The notes under the pieces: model-generated | The model's input: the letters and a program-made list of their open reading frames with translations, nothing else | Told to the model about the DNA's origin: nothing | Database searches by the model: none | Position numbers and translations under genes: made by a program | Shown here: positions 43,806-56,539 of the stretch, in pieces | Layout: every line of letters starts with the position of its first letter | How positions within the stretch are numbered: position 1 is the first letter of the stretch | Assembly (NCBI GenBank): GCA_015143295.1 | Contig: CM026557.1 | Location: 23,035,760 to 23,099,759 of the forward strand | Length of the DNA stretch: 64,000 bases | Source of the DNA: Tetracentron sinense | Taxonomy: Eukaryota; Streptophyta; Magnoliopsida; Trochodendrales; Trochodendraceae | Direction of reading: 5' to 3'

Positions 43806-45849
43806 AAACTTCTGCCTCTTGGAAGGCCTATTAGGCTTTGAGGTAGGCTGCTTAAGCTTGGTAGTCTTGGATAGGTCTTCTAAGGAAGAGGAGATGACAT
43901 CTGGTTGCTCTTGAGTAGCCTTTTCTGCCTTGGAAGGAGGCTGCTCTGCAGGAGGCACCGAAGGTGTGGCTGGAGGAGCCTGAGAAGGAGCTTGAGAAGG
44001 AGTGTGAGAGGGGATATAGACTTCAGTTGGAATGGGAACAAACTAAAGCTTCTGAGAGGTGGAGGCTGAATCTATAGCAATGTGATCAACCTTGGCAACC
44101 ATGTCACCTATCACAGGAGCTTGATCCTTCAACAGATTGACCATCTGATAAATGTAGCTCGAGTGGATAGTTACAGTCTTACTAATGCTCTTCACCTCAT
44201 CCATAAGCTTCTCACACTCTGTAGAAGCATCTTCATTCTTGTTCTGAATCAGGGAGATGATGGATTCAACTCTGTCTTTGACTACACTCCCAGCCATTTC
44301 AATCTCAGTAAGTCTGGGTTCATTTTACTTCAATTCAGACTGAATAATCTCCATCTTTGACTCTAGAGAGGATAACCTATCTCTAGTCTCAGACTAGAGT
44401 CTCTCTATACAAGCTGTCCGTGAAGCCTGGAACTTCTCCAAGAAATCTCTCTGGTAATCCTGAAACTACATCAGGCTCTGACTGATCTGAAACTGGAAGT
44501 GCTCCATACTAGAAGCCATGGAGGCAACCTGGGCAGTCAAAATGCTCAACTGAAGGTGCAGGCCTGGAAGGAGAACCAAAGTGTTGTTCTAGGTCCTCAA
44601 AATGTTCTGAAGCATGTCTGTGAGAGGACTCAGGCACATCAGTATCAACTAAAATATATCCCCAAACATGCTCAGTCTCAACTTCAGCCTCTACTAAAGT
44701 CTCAAGAACAATCTCTATAATCTCTAGCTAATCTGCTGGCTCAGCTACAAGAGTAGGCTTAACTAAAGGAGAAGAGTGATGAACAGGAGAGTGAGTAGGA
44801 GAGAGAATGGGAGAATTAGAAGAATGAAGTGGATCTGAGGAAGGAGGGGCAGATTCAGTAGGGTGAGAAGGTGGAGGACTAGGTAGAGTGGTGGAAGAAG
44901 GAATGGAGAGATCTGAAGTGGTCTGGGGTTTTGGAACCCAAACATTACTAGACTCTATTAAAGTGTACCCCATATGCATGATAGTGGCCTTGGATTATAC
45001 ATCAGAGTCAGTAATGGACTTCTTGTCCTGATAGACATTAAGAGGGACTTTGAAGTGTTAAAGATACGAGTGAAAGAAAGTCCATAAGGTCATCTACTTA
45101 AGGATTTCTTTGATGCATCCTTCATGACATTAACAATAATAAAGGAGAAATCAATATGTTTGGTGGTTAAGATGCACCAAATCAAAAAGACATCAAAGTA
45201 GGTGATAAAATCTCTGCCACCACCACGGGGAATGATATCATAGGTAATAATGTGGTGTGCAAGTCTAGCATCAAGGGTGAGATCCTTGAGCTTGGGAGGG
45301 TTTGGAACAGTTATGTCTTTATTGGTACCATAACTTTTAAAGCATCTATAACATCAAATCCCTCATGGGAAACCCACTGATTAGTGGTGTACTCTTGGAA
45401 TTCCCCAGTAGGTAATTTGAGTATAGATCTAAGGTTAGCAACATCAAAGGAAATGAGTAGACCATGGGCATATGAAGTAAATTTCTGAGAGGTTTTTTCA
45501 AAAACAAGATTGGAGAAAAATTGTTTACAGAGGTCATGGTACATAGACTCTCTAAGTTCAAGAAATTTATGCTATTTGAGGGCATGGAATTTAGACGCAA
45601 TAACATCGAGTCCTATATCTTGAATAAGGCAAAATCAGGAACTTTACCATACACGGGTTTTCTCTTGATGAATATTCTGGTGTAGTTCTCTTGAGCCGCT
45701 TTGGTCTTGAACAAATTCAGGGTTCCTTCTTGAGATGGCTCTGAGGGTTTGCTCTTAGAAGACTCTCCAACCTTTTTCTTTCCCTTCTCGGCAGCAGAGG
45801 GCTTCTTCATTGCTTTTGGCACTGAGGGGTTTTTCATACGAGGAGCCAT
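43806..45849 (-). pseudogene. Third ORF (env-position) of element D
   Basis: ATG at 45849 begins MAPRMKN plus a Lys/Ser-rich stretch with KKKVGESS. Downstream are NQWVSHEGFDVIDALKVM (near 45350-45400), a Pro/Ser-rich linker (44728-44979), a coiled-coil part (44043-44297) and a basic end KRQKF. Motifs, order and position match the third ORF of C, so this protein is an ancestral part of both families. No membrane segment seen. Broken in several places. Confidence 0.75.
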
Positions 45850-46001
45850 GGAGTTTAGGAATGAAAATGAGTGATTTTTGAGAGGCTAAGATGAGAAAGG
45901 AGAAGGATTAGAAGGAAGAGGAATGAGAGGGAAAGAGGATTTAAAACAATGGAACAGTGAAAAATAAGAAAAATTAGGTTTTAATTCATGGATCTGAGGT
46001 C

Positions 46002-46172
46002 ACTCGTCGACGAGTAAGTCTGACTCTTCGTCGAGTGGCTTCAAAATCTTGAGAAAATAACTAACTCGTCGTCGAGTAGCATGAACTCATCACTGAGTGG
46101 CTCAAAATTGGCCATTAGAATGCTCACTCGTCGACGAGTACCATTCTGTACTTTGACTCGTCGACTAGTCCC
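46002..46172. promoter_or_regulatory. Internal palindrome array between pol and third ORF of D
   Basis: Six sites: two exact ACTCGTCGACGAGT (46002-46015, about 46126-46139), and variants near 46027, 46065, 46084 and 46157. This is the LTR motif of D, not that of C, in a 532-base pol to third-ORF spacer. Between array and ATG lies only a weak AT-rich TATA candidate (ATTAAAA near 45980). Confidence 0.7.
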
Positions 46173-46381
46173 TACACAAATTCTGAAATTTTGAGAATTT
46201 TAAGCTTGATACTGAATTTTTAAATTTTTAAAACATCTTTTTAATGATTATCAGATATTCTTAGACATTATAAGATGCAATTCAAGTTAAAATATAAGGT
46301 CAACACAATTCACCGATCAACACATATCCAAGTGAAGCATAATCAATTAATTTTGACAATTTTTTAACTTTAGGCATATTT

Positions 46382-48050
46382 TCATTTGATATCCTCAAGT
46401 CTAGCCATGCCTAATTCTCTTCTTAAAGTACTAAATCTTTCATAAGGAAGAGGTTTGGTAAATATATCTGTAAATTGGCTATTTTTTTCAACAAATTCCA
46501 ACATTACATCCCCATATTGAACATGATCTCTTATGAAATGATATCTAATTTCAATATGTTTGGTTCTAGAATGTTGAATTGGATTCTTTGTCATACATAT
46601 AGCACTTGTGTTATCATATTTAATTGGAATCTTATCATAAAATAATTTGAAATCTTCTAATTGTTGTTTCATGTATAATGTTTGAGCACAACAACTCTTA
46701 ACTGCTATATATTCAGCCTTAGCTGTTGATGAAGCTACAAAGTTTTATTTCTTGCAAGACCATGAAACTAAAGGGTGTCCTAAGAAGTGACATGTGCCAC
46801 TGGTGCTCTTCTGATCAACTTTGCAGCCAGCAAATTCAGCATTAGAATAACTAACTAGTTCTAGTGATGTATTCTTAGGGTGCCATAATCGTAGATCAAT
46901 TGTTCCAATTAAGTATTTAAAAATTCTTTTAATTGCAGTCATATGTGATTCTTTAGGATTAGCTTGAAATCTAGCACATATGCAAACACTAAACATAATA
47001 TCAGGCCTATTAGCAGTCAAATGTAATAAACTACCAATCATACCTCGATATTTTGTTTCTTCCACACTTAAGTTGTTTTCATCTTTATCTAGCTTTGTGG
47101 TTGGACTCATGGGAATATCAACATTCTTTGAGTTGTCCATCCCAAACTTTTTGAGTAGCTCTAGAGTATACTTGGCTTGGGTTATGAAGATGCCATCCTT
47201 TGATTGCTTGATTTAAAGTCCGAGGAAGAAGTTCAACTCCCCTATCATGCTCATCTCAAATTCATCCTGTATGAACTTAGCAAATTCTTGACATAGAGTT
47301 TCATTAGTAGATCTAAAAATAATGTCATCAACATAAATTTGCACTAGAAGCATATCATCATTTTTGGATTTTATAAACAAAGTAGTATCTATTTTACCTC
47401 TAATTAACTCTTTTTCAAGCAATAAGCCACTAAGTCTATCATACCAAGCTTTAGGAGCTTGCTTTAAACCATAAAGAGCTTTAGTGAGTTTAAATACATG
47501 ATTAGCCATGTTATGATTTTTAAAGCAAGGAGGTTTGTTCTACATAGACTTCTTCTGATATAAATTCATTCAAGAAAGTACTTTTAACATCTATTTGATA
47601 AAGTTTAAAGTCTTTATAACTAGCATATGCAAGTAACATCATAATAGCTTCAAGTCTACTAACAAGGGCAAAAGTTTCATCATAGGCAATTCCCTCTTCT
47701 TGGTTGTATCCTTGAGCTACTAGTCTAGCTTAATTTTTACCAATATTTCCTTTTTCATCCTTTTTATTTCTAAAAGTCCATTTAGCTCCTATCATAGATT
47801 TGCTTTTTGGTTTAGGCACTAAATCTCATACTTGATTTCTTTCAAATTGATTTAATTCTTCTTGCATAGCAATTCCCCAAGATTCATCATTAATTGCTTC
47901 AAGAGCATTCTTAGGTTCAATTTGAGAGAGCAATGCAAGGCTAGTACCAATGGTTCTTCTTATTCTTACTCCTTGTTCCATATTACCAAAAATTTGTTCT
48001 TTGTGATGATCTTTTATTAATCTCCATGCCTTAGGAAGGTGAATTTCACT
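46382..48050 (-). pseudogene. Reverse transcriptase and RNase H of D
   Basis: RT parts: YGLKQAPKAWYDRL, QIYVDDIIFRS as active-site region (about 47310-47345), EFEMSMIGELNFFLGL. RNase H and end: KYDNTSAICM, IQHSRTKHIEIRYHFIRDHV and DIFTKPLPYERF near 46440. Typical Copia. Broken. Confidence 0.9.
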
Positions 48051-48149
48051 TTCTTCTTTATTTTCATCTAAGTTCTCATTTCTAAGGTTTTATCAATATC
48101 ATTATCTTGGTTTGCATTATCTTATTTGTTGATTTCCAAGCTTGCTATA

Positions 48150-49480
48150 TTTTTAGAAGGTTATCCACTTTGTCAATCTTATCCTCATCTTTAATTCCTT
48201 TAAATGGATTAGATTCATCAAATATTATATGCATGAATTCTTCAACAATTAGAGAGGTTTTATTAAACACCCTATAAGCTTTGCTATTAGTAGAGTAACC
48301 AAGAAAAATTCCTTCACTAGATTTTGGTTCAAATTTCTTTAAGTTTGGTTTACTATTAAGAATGAAACATTTGCAACCAAATACTTTGAAGTAACCAATA
48401 TTAGGTGATCTACCATGCCAAAGTTCATAAGGGGTTTTGTTTAATTAATTTCTAATAACCACTCTATTAGTCACATAACAAGAAGTATTAATGCCTTTAG
48501 CCCAAAAATAATTTGAAAAATTATTTTCATTTAACATAGTCCTACCCATTTCGTGTAATGATCTATTCTTTCTTTCAACTACTCCATTTTGTTGAGGAGT
48601 TCTAGGGGCGAAGAAATTATGGTTAAAACCATTTTCTTTAGAAAAGGATTCAAGTTCCTTATTCTTGAAGTCTCCACCTCTATCACTTCTTATAGAATTA
48701 ATGGAGTATCCTTTTTCATTTTGAACTCTTTTACAGAATTTTTCAAACAAGCCATGCACTTCACTTTTATGAGATAGGAATAACACCAAAGTGAATTTAG
48801 AGTAGTCATCTACAATGACGAAAGCATAAAGTTTTTCGGCTAAGCTAGCAACATCATTTGGCCCAAACAAATCCATATGTAATAATTCTAATGGCCTAGA
48901 CGTAGATATTACTATTTTCTTCTTGAAGGATGATTTGATTTGTTTATCTAGTTGACAAACATCACAAACTTTATCTTTTAAAAAATTTATTTTTGGTAAG
49001 CCTTTAACAAGTTCTTTTCTAGATAATTTAGATAGTAAGTCCATACTTGCATGGCCTAACTTTCTATGCCATAACCAGCTAGTTTCATTAATAGCTGAAA
49101 AACACATTAGGTTTTGAGAGATTAGTTCATCAAAATTAATAGTATAAACTTTTCATATCTATGAGCTATGAACATGGTATTTATGTTATCTTTGTCTTTA
49201 ATGATGCATACATTTGATTTATAAGACATATTAAGTCCTTTATCACACAATTGACTAATACTAATCAAGTTATACTTAAGACCTTCAACAAGTAAGATAT
49301 TTTCAATAAAAATAGTAGATTTCTTACCAACATTACCTATGCCGATGATCTTACCTTTCGTATTGTCCTTGAAGGTCACATGTCCTCCATCTTTTGAAGA
49401 GATTGAGATAAATAGATCTTTGTTCCCCGACATGTGCCTTGAGCATCTACTATCCAAGAACCATCTTGTCTTGGAGAAGT
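48150..49480 (-). pseudogene. Protease, GAG-pre-integrase and integrase of D
   Basis: Protease region with CSRHMSGNKDLF near 49420; LWHRKLGHASMDLL and CDVCQLDKQIKSS (zinc domain); integrase HMDLFGPN, IRSDRGGDFKN, NGVVERKNRSLHEM. An FLGYSTNSKAYRVFN-like segment follows near 48270-48310. Broken in several places. Confidence 0.85.
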
Positions 49481-49499
49481 TAGATTTCAAACATACGTA

Positions 49500-51233
49500 C
49501 AATACAAAATTTAAGTAACTCCAACATATGTTCCTCCTGGTACCCACACAGTGTTGGTTGGAACCCAAACTGAATTTTGGATGGTCTTGGGAGGGTGAGA
49601 TCCTTTAGGGACCCAAACCATGTTTGGTCCTTTATGGATGGTCTTCGGAGTGTATGATCCTTTTGGGACCCAAATTTTTTTAACCACTTTCTTTCCATTA
49701 AAAGTAAAAAATACATTAAAAGGTGGGTTTAAAACATTTGAAGATTTTGAAAAGAAACTTTGATACTCTTTTTGTTCTGCAAAAAGGTTGTAACCATGAC
49801 TGGCCTTTCCAAAGACACATCTTTGTTGGCCCAAAAGTCTTTCAAGATTCTTTTCTCCCGTAGATAAAGTGTGAGTAATTTTAGTCAAGTCAATGACTTT
49901 AGCTTTTAGCTTTTCACACTCACAAGATAATCCTTGGGGTGAATTTTGAAATTCTTTTATCTTTTCATTTAAAACATTGTTTTCCTTTTTAAGAATGAGT
50001 TTTCATTATGTAAATCATTTTTCTCATTTAGTAACGAATCATTTGAGTTTGAAAGATAAATATTTTCTTTCTTAAATTGTTTGTTCTTTGAACCAATTTT
50101 TAGAAATTCAATATAGAGATCATCAAAAGCTTCTCTAATTTCTTCATAAGATAAAGATTCATTTGGTGAAGAATTTACCTCTTCATCTTCAAGAGCCATG
50201 AGGCAAAGGTTGGCGACTTCTTCCACACTTGAATTATCATCTGACCCACTTCCTTCAGAGTCATCCCAAGTAGCCTTCATAGCCTTTTCTTGAATCTTTG
50301 GCCTTTCTTTAGTTGGGGACAATCGGTCTTGATGTGTCCCGGTTTCTTACACTCGTAGCAAATGATTTACTCTTTCTTGCTTGATTCTCGTTTAGCTATC
50401 TCCTTAGAGAATTCTCTTTTTTAAGGCCTTTTTTTGAAGTTTTTCTTGTGCTTCAAGAACTTCTTGAACTTTCTTGCCATTAGAGCAATGTCATCATCTT
50501 CATCACTCTCTTCTTCCTCACTTTCGTGAGTTGTCTTCAAGGTAAGTCCCTTCTTTGCTTTTGGTTCACCTTCTTGATCCTTCATTATGACATCATGAGT
50601 CATTAGAGATCCAAGAAGTTCATCCATTGGAAGCTTGGTCAAATCCTTAGCTTCTTGGATTGCGGTGACTTTGGGACCTCAACTTTTTGGGAGTGAGCGA
50701 AGAACTTTCCTAACATTTTATGCATTGGAATACACTTTACCAAGAGATTTTAGTCCATTCAAAATGTTAGTAAAGTGAGTAAACATGTCTCCTATTGATT
50801 CATCCTTTTCCATTTTAAAAAGTTCATGCTTATGAACTAACATACTTATCTTTTGTTCTTTCACTTGATTCGTGCCTTCATATGTGACTTGGAGTATGTC
50901 CCATATTTCCTTGGCCAAATCATATCTGGAGATTTTATTAAACTCTTGTGGACTTAAAGCACAATACAAATTGCTAATTACCTTAGCATTTGTTTGGATG
51001 AGTTTAATATCGGTCTCATTCCATTCATCTTCTGTTTTAAGAATTCTAATACCATCAACTACTTTGTGAGGTAGATGAGGTCCTTTGACAATGACTTTCC
51101 AGCAGTCATAGTCAAGAACTTGGAGATAAATCATCATCCTGGTTTTCCAATAGTTATAGTTTTCTCCATTAAATAATAGAGGATGGGTAGTGGATTGGCC
51201 CTATCCTAAGGTAGTAGCAAATATATTTGCCAT
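49500..51233 (-). pseudogene. gag of element D
   Basis: ATG at 51233 begins MANIFA. Then come VKEQKISMLVHKHELFKME, a KKNFKKRP stretch, a zinc knuckle beginning CYECKK near 50360, and an acidic EEVANLCLMA part. The end has repeated WVPKGS motifs (49600-49700), also visible in C. Broken. Confidence 0.85.
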
Positions 51234-51278
51234 AGAGATCTTTAACTCAAGATGGTTAAATCTGAAATAGAGCAGTAA

Positions 51279-51290
51279 GCTCTAATACTA
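51279..51290 (-). promoter_or_regulatory. Primer binding site of D, tRNA-iMet type
   Basis: Minus strand TAGTATTAGAGC, a slightly decayed form of TGGTATCAGAGC, two bases from the LTR. Confidence 0.75.
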
Positions 51291-51292
51291 AT

Positions 51293-52654
51293 TGATGCCC
51301 AGATAAAGGACCCTAGAGGGGAGGTGAATAGGATTTTTGGCAAATTAAAAATTTGTTCTAAGTGCTTTTAGCGGAAATAAAAATTTATCATAGCAACTAC
51401 CAAATAAAAGTCAGAGATAATAAATAGAGAGAGAGGTAAAGATACCAGACACCGAATATGTTATCGGGGTTCAGTAACTTGCCAACGTCCCCGCCTTTAA
51501 GCTTTTCCGCTTCAAGGATTTTCACACAATTCACTAATCATACTCTTCTTTTCTGGCTGAGAGGAAGCCTTATAATCCTTTTCCAAGCTCAGGAAGAACC
51601 TTTGCAATCCTTTTTGATAGGCTCAAGAATAACCTCTTCAAGAGAGACTTTCTCTCGGATACAAGAAGACTCTCTTCTCAACAAGGTGCAAGAATCACTG
51701 ATTCTTGACTTTTAGTTTAGTGAAATAGAAATTTGGTGGATTTACAATCTGAATTGAAAGCTCCTAACTGAGCTAGATAAGAATGAAAATCAATGCTAAC
51801 AATCTCTCAAGACTGATTGGAATTGAACGCTCAAAGAAAGAGAGATTGGGAATCTAACTATTGAATGAAAAAATAGATTATTAATTGCTGGAAGTTTGTG
51901 AGTGATGAATGAGCAATAGAACAGTGATTGAAATCCTTAATTTCATTCATAAAAAGCTTCTATATATAGATGAGCAATCAATATGGCCATTGGGGGTGCA
52001 TTTAATGCGAGCTAGCCGTTGGAAACTAGCCATTATAGGATTTTCCTGTAGGCACTCGTCGACGAGTTGAAGCAGTAAGCAATTTGGGAGTTACTGTCCC
52101 TCACTCGTCGGTGAGTCCCTTGCACTCGTCGACGAGTTCACTGAAAAAATTCAATAAACTCATCTTGGTGAGACCACTTTGATGGGAAACATGGTAGGAT
52201 TCTTAGGCATTCAAATTATCAATATTTTAATCATTTTTAGGGCCTTAGATTGGTGTCCAAATTATCCTAGGTCTCCTAAGGTCTATCTAGGTAATCTTTG
52301 AGCAATTCTATCCAATGTCTTGAGGACTTTACAAGGTCCTAAGACATGTATACTAGTCTTCATTTAGTGACTTTCTTGTCATGGAGCTTGTGGGGGTTCA
52401 AATAGCTTGACTTTATGTATTAGCTTGATTCCTTGAAGCTTTTCTCCAGAATTTTACTAGTGCTTGGACTTTTTCCTTGATGACATTGATTGACTTAAAC
52501 TCTTCAATTCTTCATGTCTTGAATTTTAATCTTAATGCACTTCTTCTCTGAAATTTCACATACTCAATGGAAATATTAGTACATCTAGAATCATTCCATT
52601 ATTGTGTTATCATCGAAACAATCTAGGGTACTTAGAGTTGTAACCTTGAGGCTA
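51293..52654 (-). repeat. 5' LTR of element D
   Basis: 1362 bp from TGATGCCC. Palindrome array 52049-52141, TATATATA at 51963-51972. Right edge reads GAGGCTAA before chromovirus E integrase sequence begins. Confidence 0.85.
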
Positions 52655-54620
52655 AGGCCTGATGGTCTCTGGTGCTCGGCCTTAACTTGCTGACACACCA
52701 AACACCTCGATACATACTCCATAACTTCCCTCTTCAAGTTCCACAATCAAAAATATCCCTTGAGGTTCCGGTACATCTTCATACCCCCAAGGTGTACAGT
52801 ATACTTGGACTTGTGAGCTTCGGCCAAGATCGCACACCTTAGTTCCTCATCGGCAGGAACACACAACTTCCACTCTCAAACCATCATCTAGGCCAAAGTC
52901 TGGAAGGCTTCCTGCTCAGAGCATCTGCCACCACGTTCGTCTCACCCGGGTGGTACTAGATAGAGTACTCATAGTCATTCAAGAACTCTACCCAACGGCA
53001 CGAACTCAGATCCTACTCCTTATGGGAAAATAGATACTTCAAGCTCATATGATTGGTGAACATATTAAACTGCTCCCCATAGAGGTAGTGCTGCTAGACT
53101 TTCAGTGCGAAGACAATAGCTGTGAGCTCTAAATCATGCATAGGATAGTTCTTCTCATGGTCCTTCAACTACCAGGAAGCATAGACGATGAGTTTCCTTT
53201 GCTGCATCAAGACACATCTTAGCCCAACATGTGAGGCATCACTATAAACTACAAAGTCGTCAGTCCCAGATGGAACTATGAGGAAATGGGTTGTAGTAAG
53301 GCATTTCTTTAATTCCCTAAAGCTTGCCTCACACTTATCACTCCAAGAAAACTTGGCATTCTTCTGGGTCAAATGCGTTAGTGGAGCCGCTAAGCTGGAG
53401 AACCCTTCCACAAATCGCCAATAGTAGCTTACCAAACCGAGAAAACTCCATATCTCAATAAGACGCCTCTCCTAGTTCATCATTGCCTTTATCTTCATCG
53501 AATCAACTGAAATCCCCTCAGCAAATATCACGTAGCCAAGGAATGCCACTTTCTCTATCCAAAATTCACACTTGTTCAATTTAGCATACAGACTATGTTC
53601 TCGGAGAGTTTGTAGTGTGAGATGAAGATCTCTTGCATGACCATCCCATGTTTTGCCATACACAAGAATATCATCAATAAAGACAATAAAACATTAATCT
53701 AGAGATGGTCTGAAAACCCGGTTTATCAGATCCACGAAAGCTACTGGTGCATTCGTCAAGCCAAAAGGCATGACAAGAAACTCATAGTGCCCATATCGAG
53801 TTCTAAAGGCAGTCTTGGGGACATCTTCGGTCTTGATGTTCAACTTGTGGTGCCCCGAGCGCAGATTGACCTTGGAGAAGAACCCTGCTCCCTTCAGTTG
53901 GTCAAACAAGTCGTCTATTCGAGGCAATGGATAACGATTCATGATTGTGACTTTATTCAGCTGCCTATAGTCAATGCACATCCTCATCGACCCATCATTC
54001 TTCTTCACGTAGAATACTAGTGCTCCCCACGGTGAAACACTTGGTCGGATGAAACCAAGTTGTTGTACCTTCAATCTACTCTTTTAAATCTTTTAATTCT
54101 ATAGGAGGTAATCCGGGCAAGTCGTAGAGCAAGCTCTATAAAAAACTTGATTTCCCGATCAGGAGGTAATCCGGGCAAGTCCACGGGAAACACATCTATA
54201 GTTCACTCACAACCTGGAATGGTTGTTGTGTCACGTGCCTATGGGCTTATGAGACTTAGAGCTGTGAAGCAAGCAATGCCTTTCTTCCTTAATCCTCAAA
54301 AGTGAAACGGTTTCCCACCATCCGGCTTGAAATTTACTATCTTCTAACAGAAAGCTACATGTCTGTGGTGAAACAAGAGCCAATCCATCCCTAAGATGAT
54401 ATCGAAGTCTTGAAATTCCAAGATTATCAAATCTGTTGGCAACTTGTGGTTCCCCACTTGCACTATACAACCCCGATACACTCGATCTGTCACAACTGAC
54501 TTGCCTATCGGCTTCAAAATGGAAAACGCATGGTTCAACTGACTTGGCTCAGATTAAAAAACCCTTTGCGAAGCTAGGCGAGACGAAGGAATGGGTTGAT
54601 TCAATATCGATCAACACATG
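52655..54620 (-). pseudogene. Protease, RT, RNase H and integrase N-terminal part of chromovirus E
   Basis: Minus strand order: protease region with FDIILGMDWL (54344-54538); RT with [46 protein letters not shown] (near 53670); tether CEFWIEKVAFLGYVI; RNase H with FVVYSDASHVGL; zinc-binding start of integrase with CLVCQQVKAEHQ near 52680. Classic chromovirus order. Broken. Confidence 0.85.
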
Positions 54621-54799
54621 AGCTAAACATTCGTTTATCAATATGGTGCCTAGTTACAATAAAGCTACTAAGTATCAATCACTAATCGAAAAACACCAAT
54701 AGAATATAGGTAACATGTTCATACACGCGTAGCGATACATAATTTATATTATCAAAATTTCATAACTCAAAAACTTGACTAAAGTGCACCTTGAAAAAC

Positions 54800-55991
54800 A
54801 TTGTGTTATCCATGTACATCTTGCTCGGTCATGGCAAAGACCCTGCCCTGCTTCGCCTGGCGAGGCAATTGTGTGGGCAGTGGGGGTCTAGAGACTTGTG
54901 AAGATCCCTACTGAGAGTCCTATAGAATTGGAGGTTTGCTTCCTTGTGACTGTGATGATTGCATGAGGCTAGGACAATCACTGATCATGTATTCCTAGAG
55001 GAAACAATGGAAGCAACAACCCAAGAGCTTCCAGTAATCCCCATTATGCTTCCTTCCACAATGGACACAGAAATCAAGCCCCAATGCAGAAGATGCAAGC
55101 TGCATAACTCGGGTAGCCTGAGTAGTAGCAAGGAGAGGAGCCTGTGGTGCAAGAGGAGGCCTCTGTGCATTTACCAGCCCAAAAGTAGAGTGAGGGGCTG
55201 TCCTAGCCCTCTTCTCAGTCGGTGCTAAGCCACTAGAATAACCTATAACCATGCCTCTCCCAAGGCCACTATCTCTCCTCTTGAAGAACTCCTCAAAATT
55301 CGTCTCGGTGATCTTCTCCTTACCCATAATCTCTCTCTAGGTCTCCACTTGAAGCATAGAAATCTGATCCCATATGAAGGCCTTCAACCCTCTCTCAAAC
55401 TTCCTGACCTGCAAGTTCTCTAACGTGATCAAATGAGGAGCAAACCTCGAAAACTCCATAAACTTGGCCTCATACTTGGCCACGCTCATCTCTCCCTACT
55501 CCAAAGACATAAACTCAATCTCTTTATGCTCCCTAACGAACCTAGGGAAGTACTACCCATAGTAGACATCCAAGAACTTTTCCCATGTCCATGGATCTCC
55601 TGCCTTGGTGGCATCCCTCTGTCTCAATGCCGATCTCCACCAATGCTCGGCTTCACCTTCCATCATAAAGGAAACCCAATCCACTCACTACTCATCAGTG
55701 CAGTGGATCGCCCAGAAGATCTTCTCCAACAGCATATCCATGCCTCGACAACCATTGGGTCTATAATCCCATAGAAGGTGGCGGACGGAGTCTCCGGATG
55801 CCTCAAGTCATGAAGTGGGGTATGTAGCTAGAAGCATAGGTGTAGGAGTAGCAGTAGACTGCCTAGCTGCAAGAATAGCCATAGTGTCAACCATAGTCTA
55901 CAAAAGCTGAGAGAAATCAGACTGTTCACTGTCCAATGGAGTTTCCCATCCATTTCATCTAGTCTTGTATCCTCGACCCCTTGTATCACAT
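54800..55991 (-). pseudogene. gag of chromovirus E
   Basis: ATG at 55991 (MRCDTRGRG). A later part has EFFKRRDSG and the knuckle region CVHCGRKHNGDYW followed by CCFHC near 55020-55080. Fits a Tekay/Del gag of about 400 residues. Broken. Confidence 0.7.
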
Positions 55992-56252
55992 CTCATGATC
56001 AAATCCTGAGAACAATAGTAACCCATGAGTCTAACTTGGAAACCAGTTCAAGCCAATAATTTCCTAATCATAAAGTATTCATAATGTAGGTAATAATACA
56101 CTGACGTATACACATAGTAGTATAAGCATACAATTTAGATTCCTAGCGAAGCAAAGACACAAGTTTGGTTGAAGTCTTAACCGGTTTTAAAACTAAGACT
56201 AAGCGATCAGTCTACACTTGAAATACGACTCCCTACATGGACCTAATGCCTT
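55992..56252 (-). other. Leader of chromovirus E
   Basis: About 260 bases between primer site and gag ATG. Nothing else seen. Confidence 0.5.
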
Positions 56253-56265
56253 TGCTTTGATACCA
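56253..56265 (-). promoter_or_regulatory. Primer binding site of E, tRNA-iMet type
   Basis: Minus strand TGGTATCAAAGCA, five bases after the LTR end GGTCGCGACA. Confidence 0.85.
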
Positions 56266-56539
56266 ACTCTGTCGCGACCCAAAATTCCCCTAGAAGTTAT
56301 GGGACTTTGGCTCGTGACTTATACTTCAAACCATCCTACATAAGCATTTAAAGCAATGCTAAAAAGCAGAAGCTAAAATTCTTCTTAATAATACTTAACC
56401 ATATTCTAAGAACGTAAACAAGACTGAATGAAGTAAGAGTTTAACGAAGTAAATAAGTCTAACAAACCAATAGTCATAAGTGGACATCCCCACTTTAAAA
56501 CAAGTCTGAGTCAATATATACAATCATCACTCCCTCATT

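Larger units (their letters stand above)
41899..52654 (-). mobile_element. Copia element D (SIRE/Maximus type), nearly full length, broken
   Basis: Minus strand: LTR 51293-52654, primer site, gag, pol, third ORF, polypurine tract, LTR 41899-43275. Organisation as in C but with distinct LTRs (TGATGCCC start) and protein sequences clearly diverged from C. LTRs differ at roughly 7% in their first 300 bases. Left flank is the Tat2 LTR, right flank is chromovirus E, without a matching target duplication. Several breaks. Confidence 0.9.

Noticed and set aside
44728-45000. Separate Pro/Ser-rich gene
   Set aside because: It is the linker of the third ORF of D by position and by comparison with C.
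41899-52654. Element D as a clean insertion with target duplication
   Set aside because: The five bases left of D (CTATG) are not found on the right, where chromovirus E sequence starts; only the element ends can be stated.
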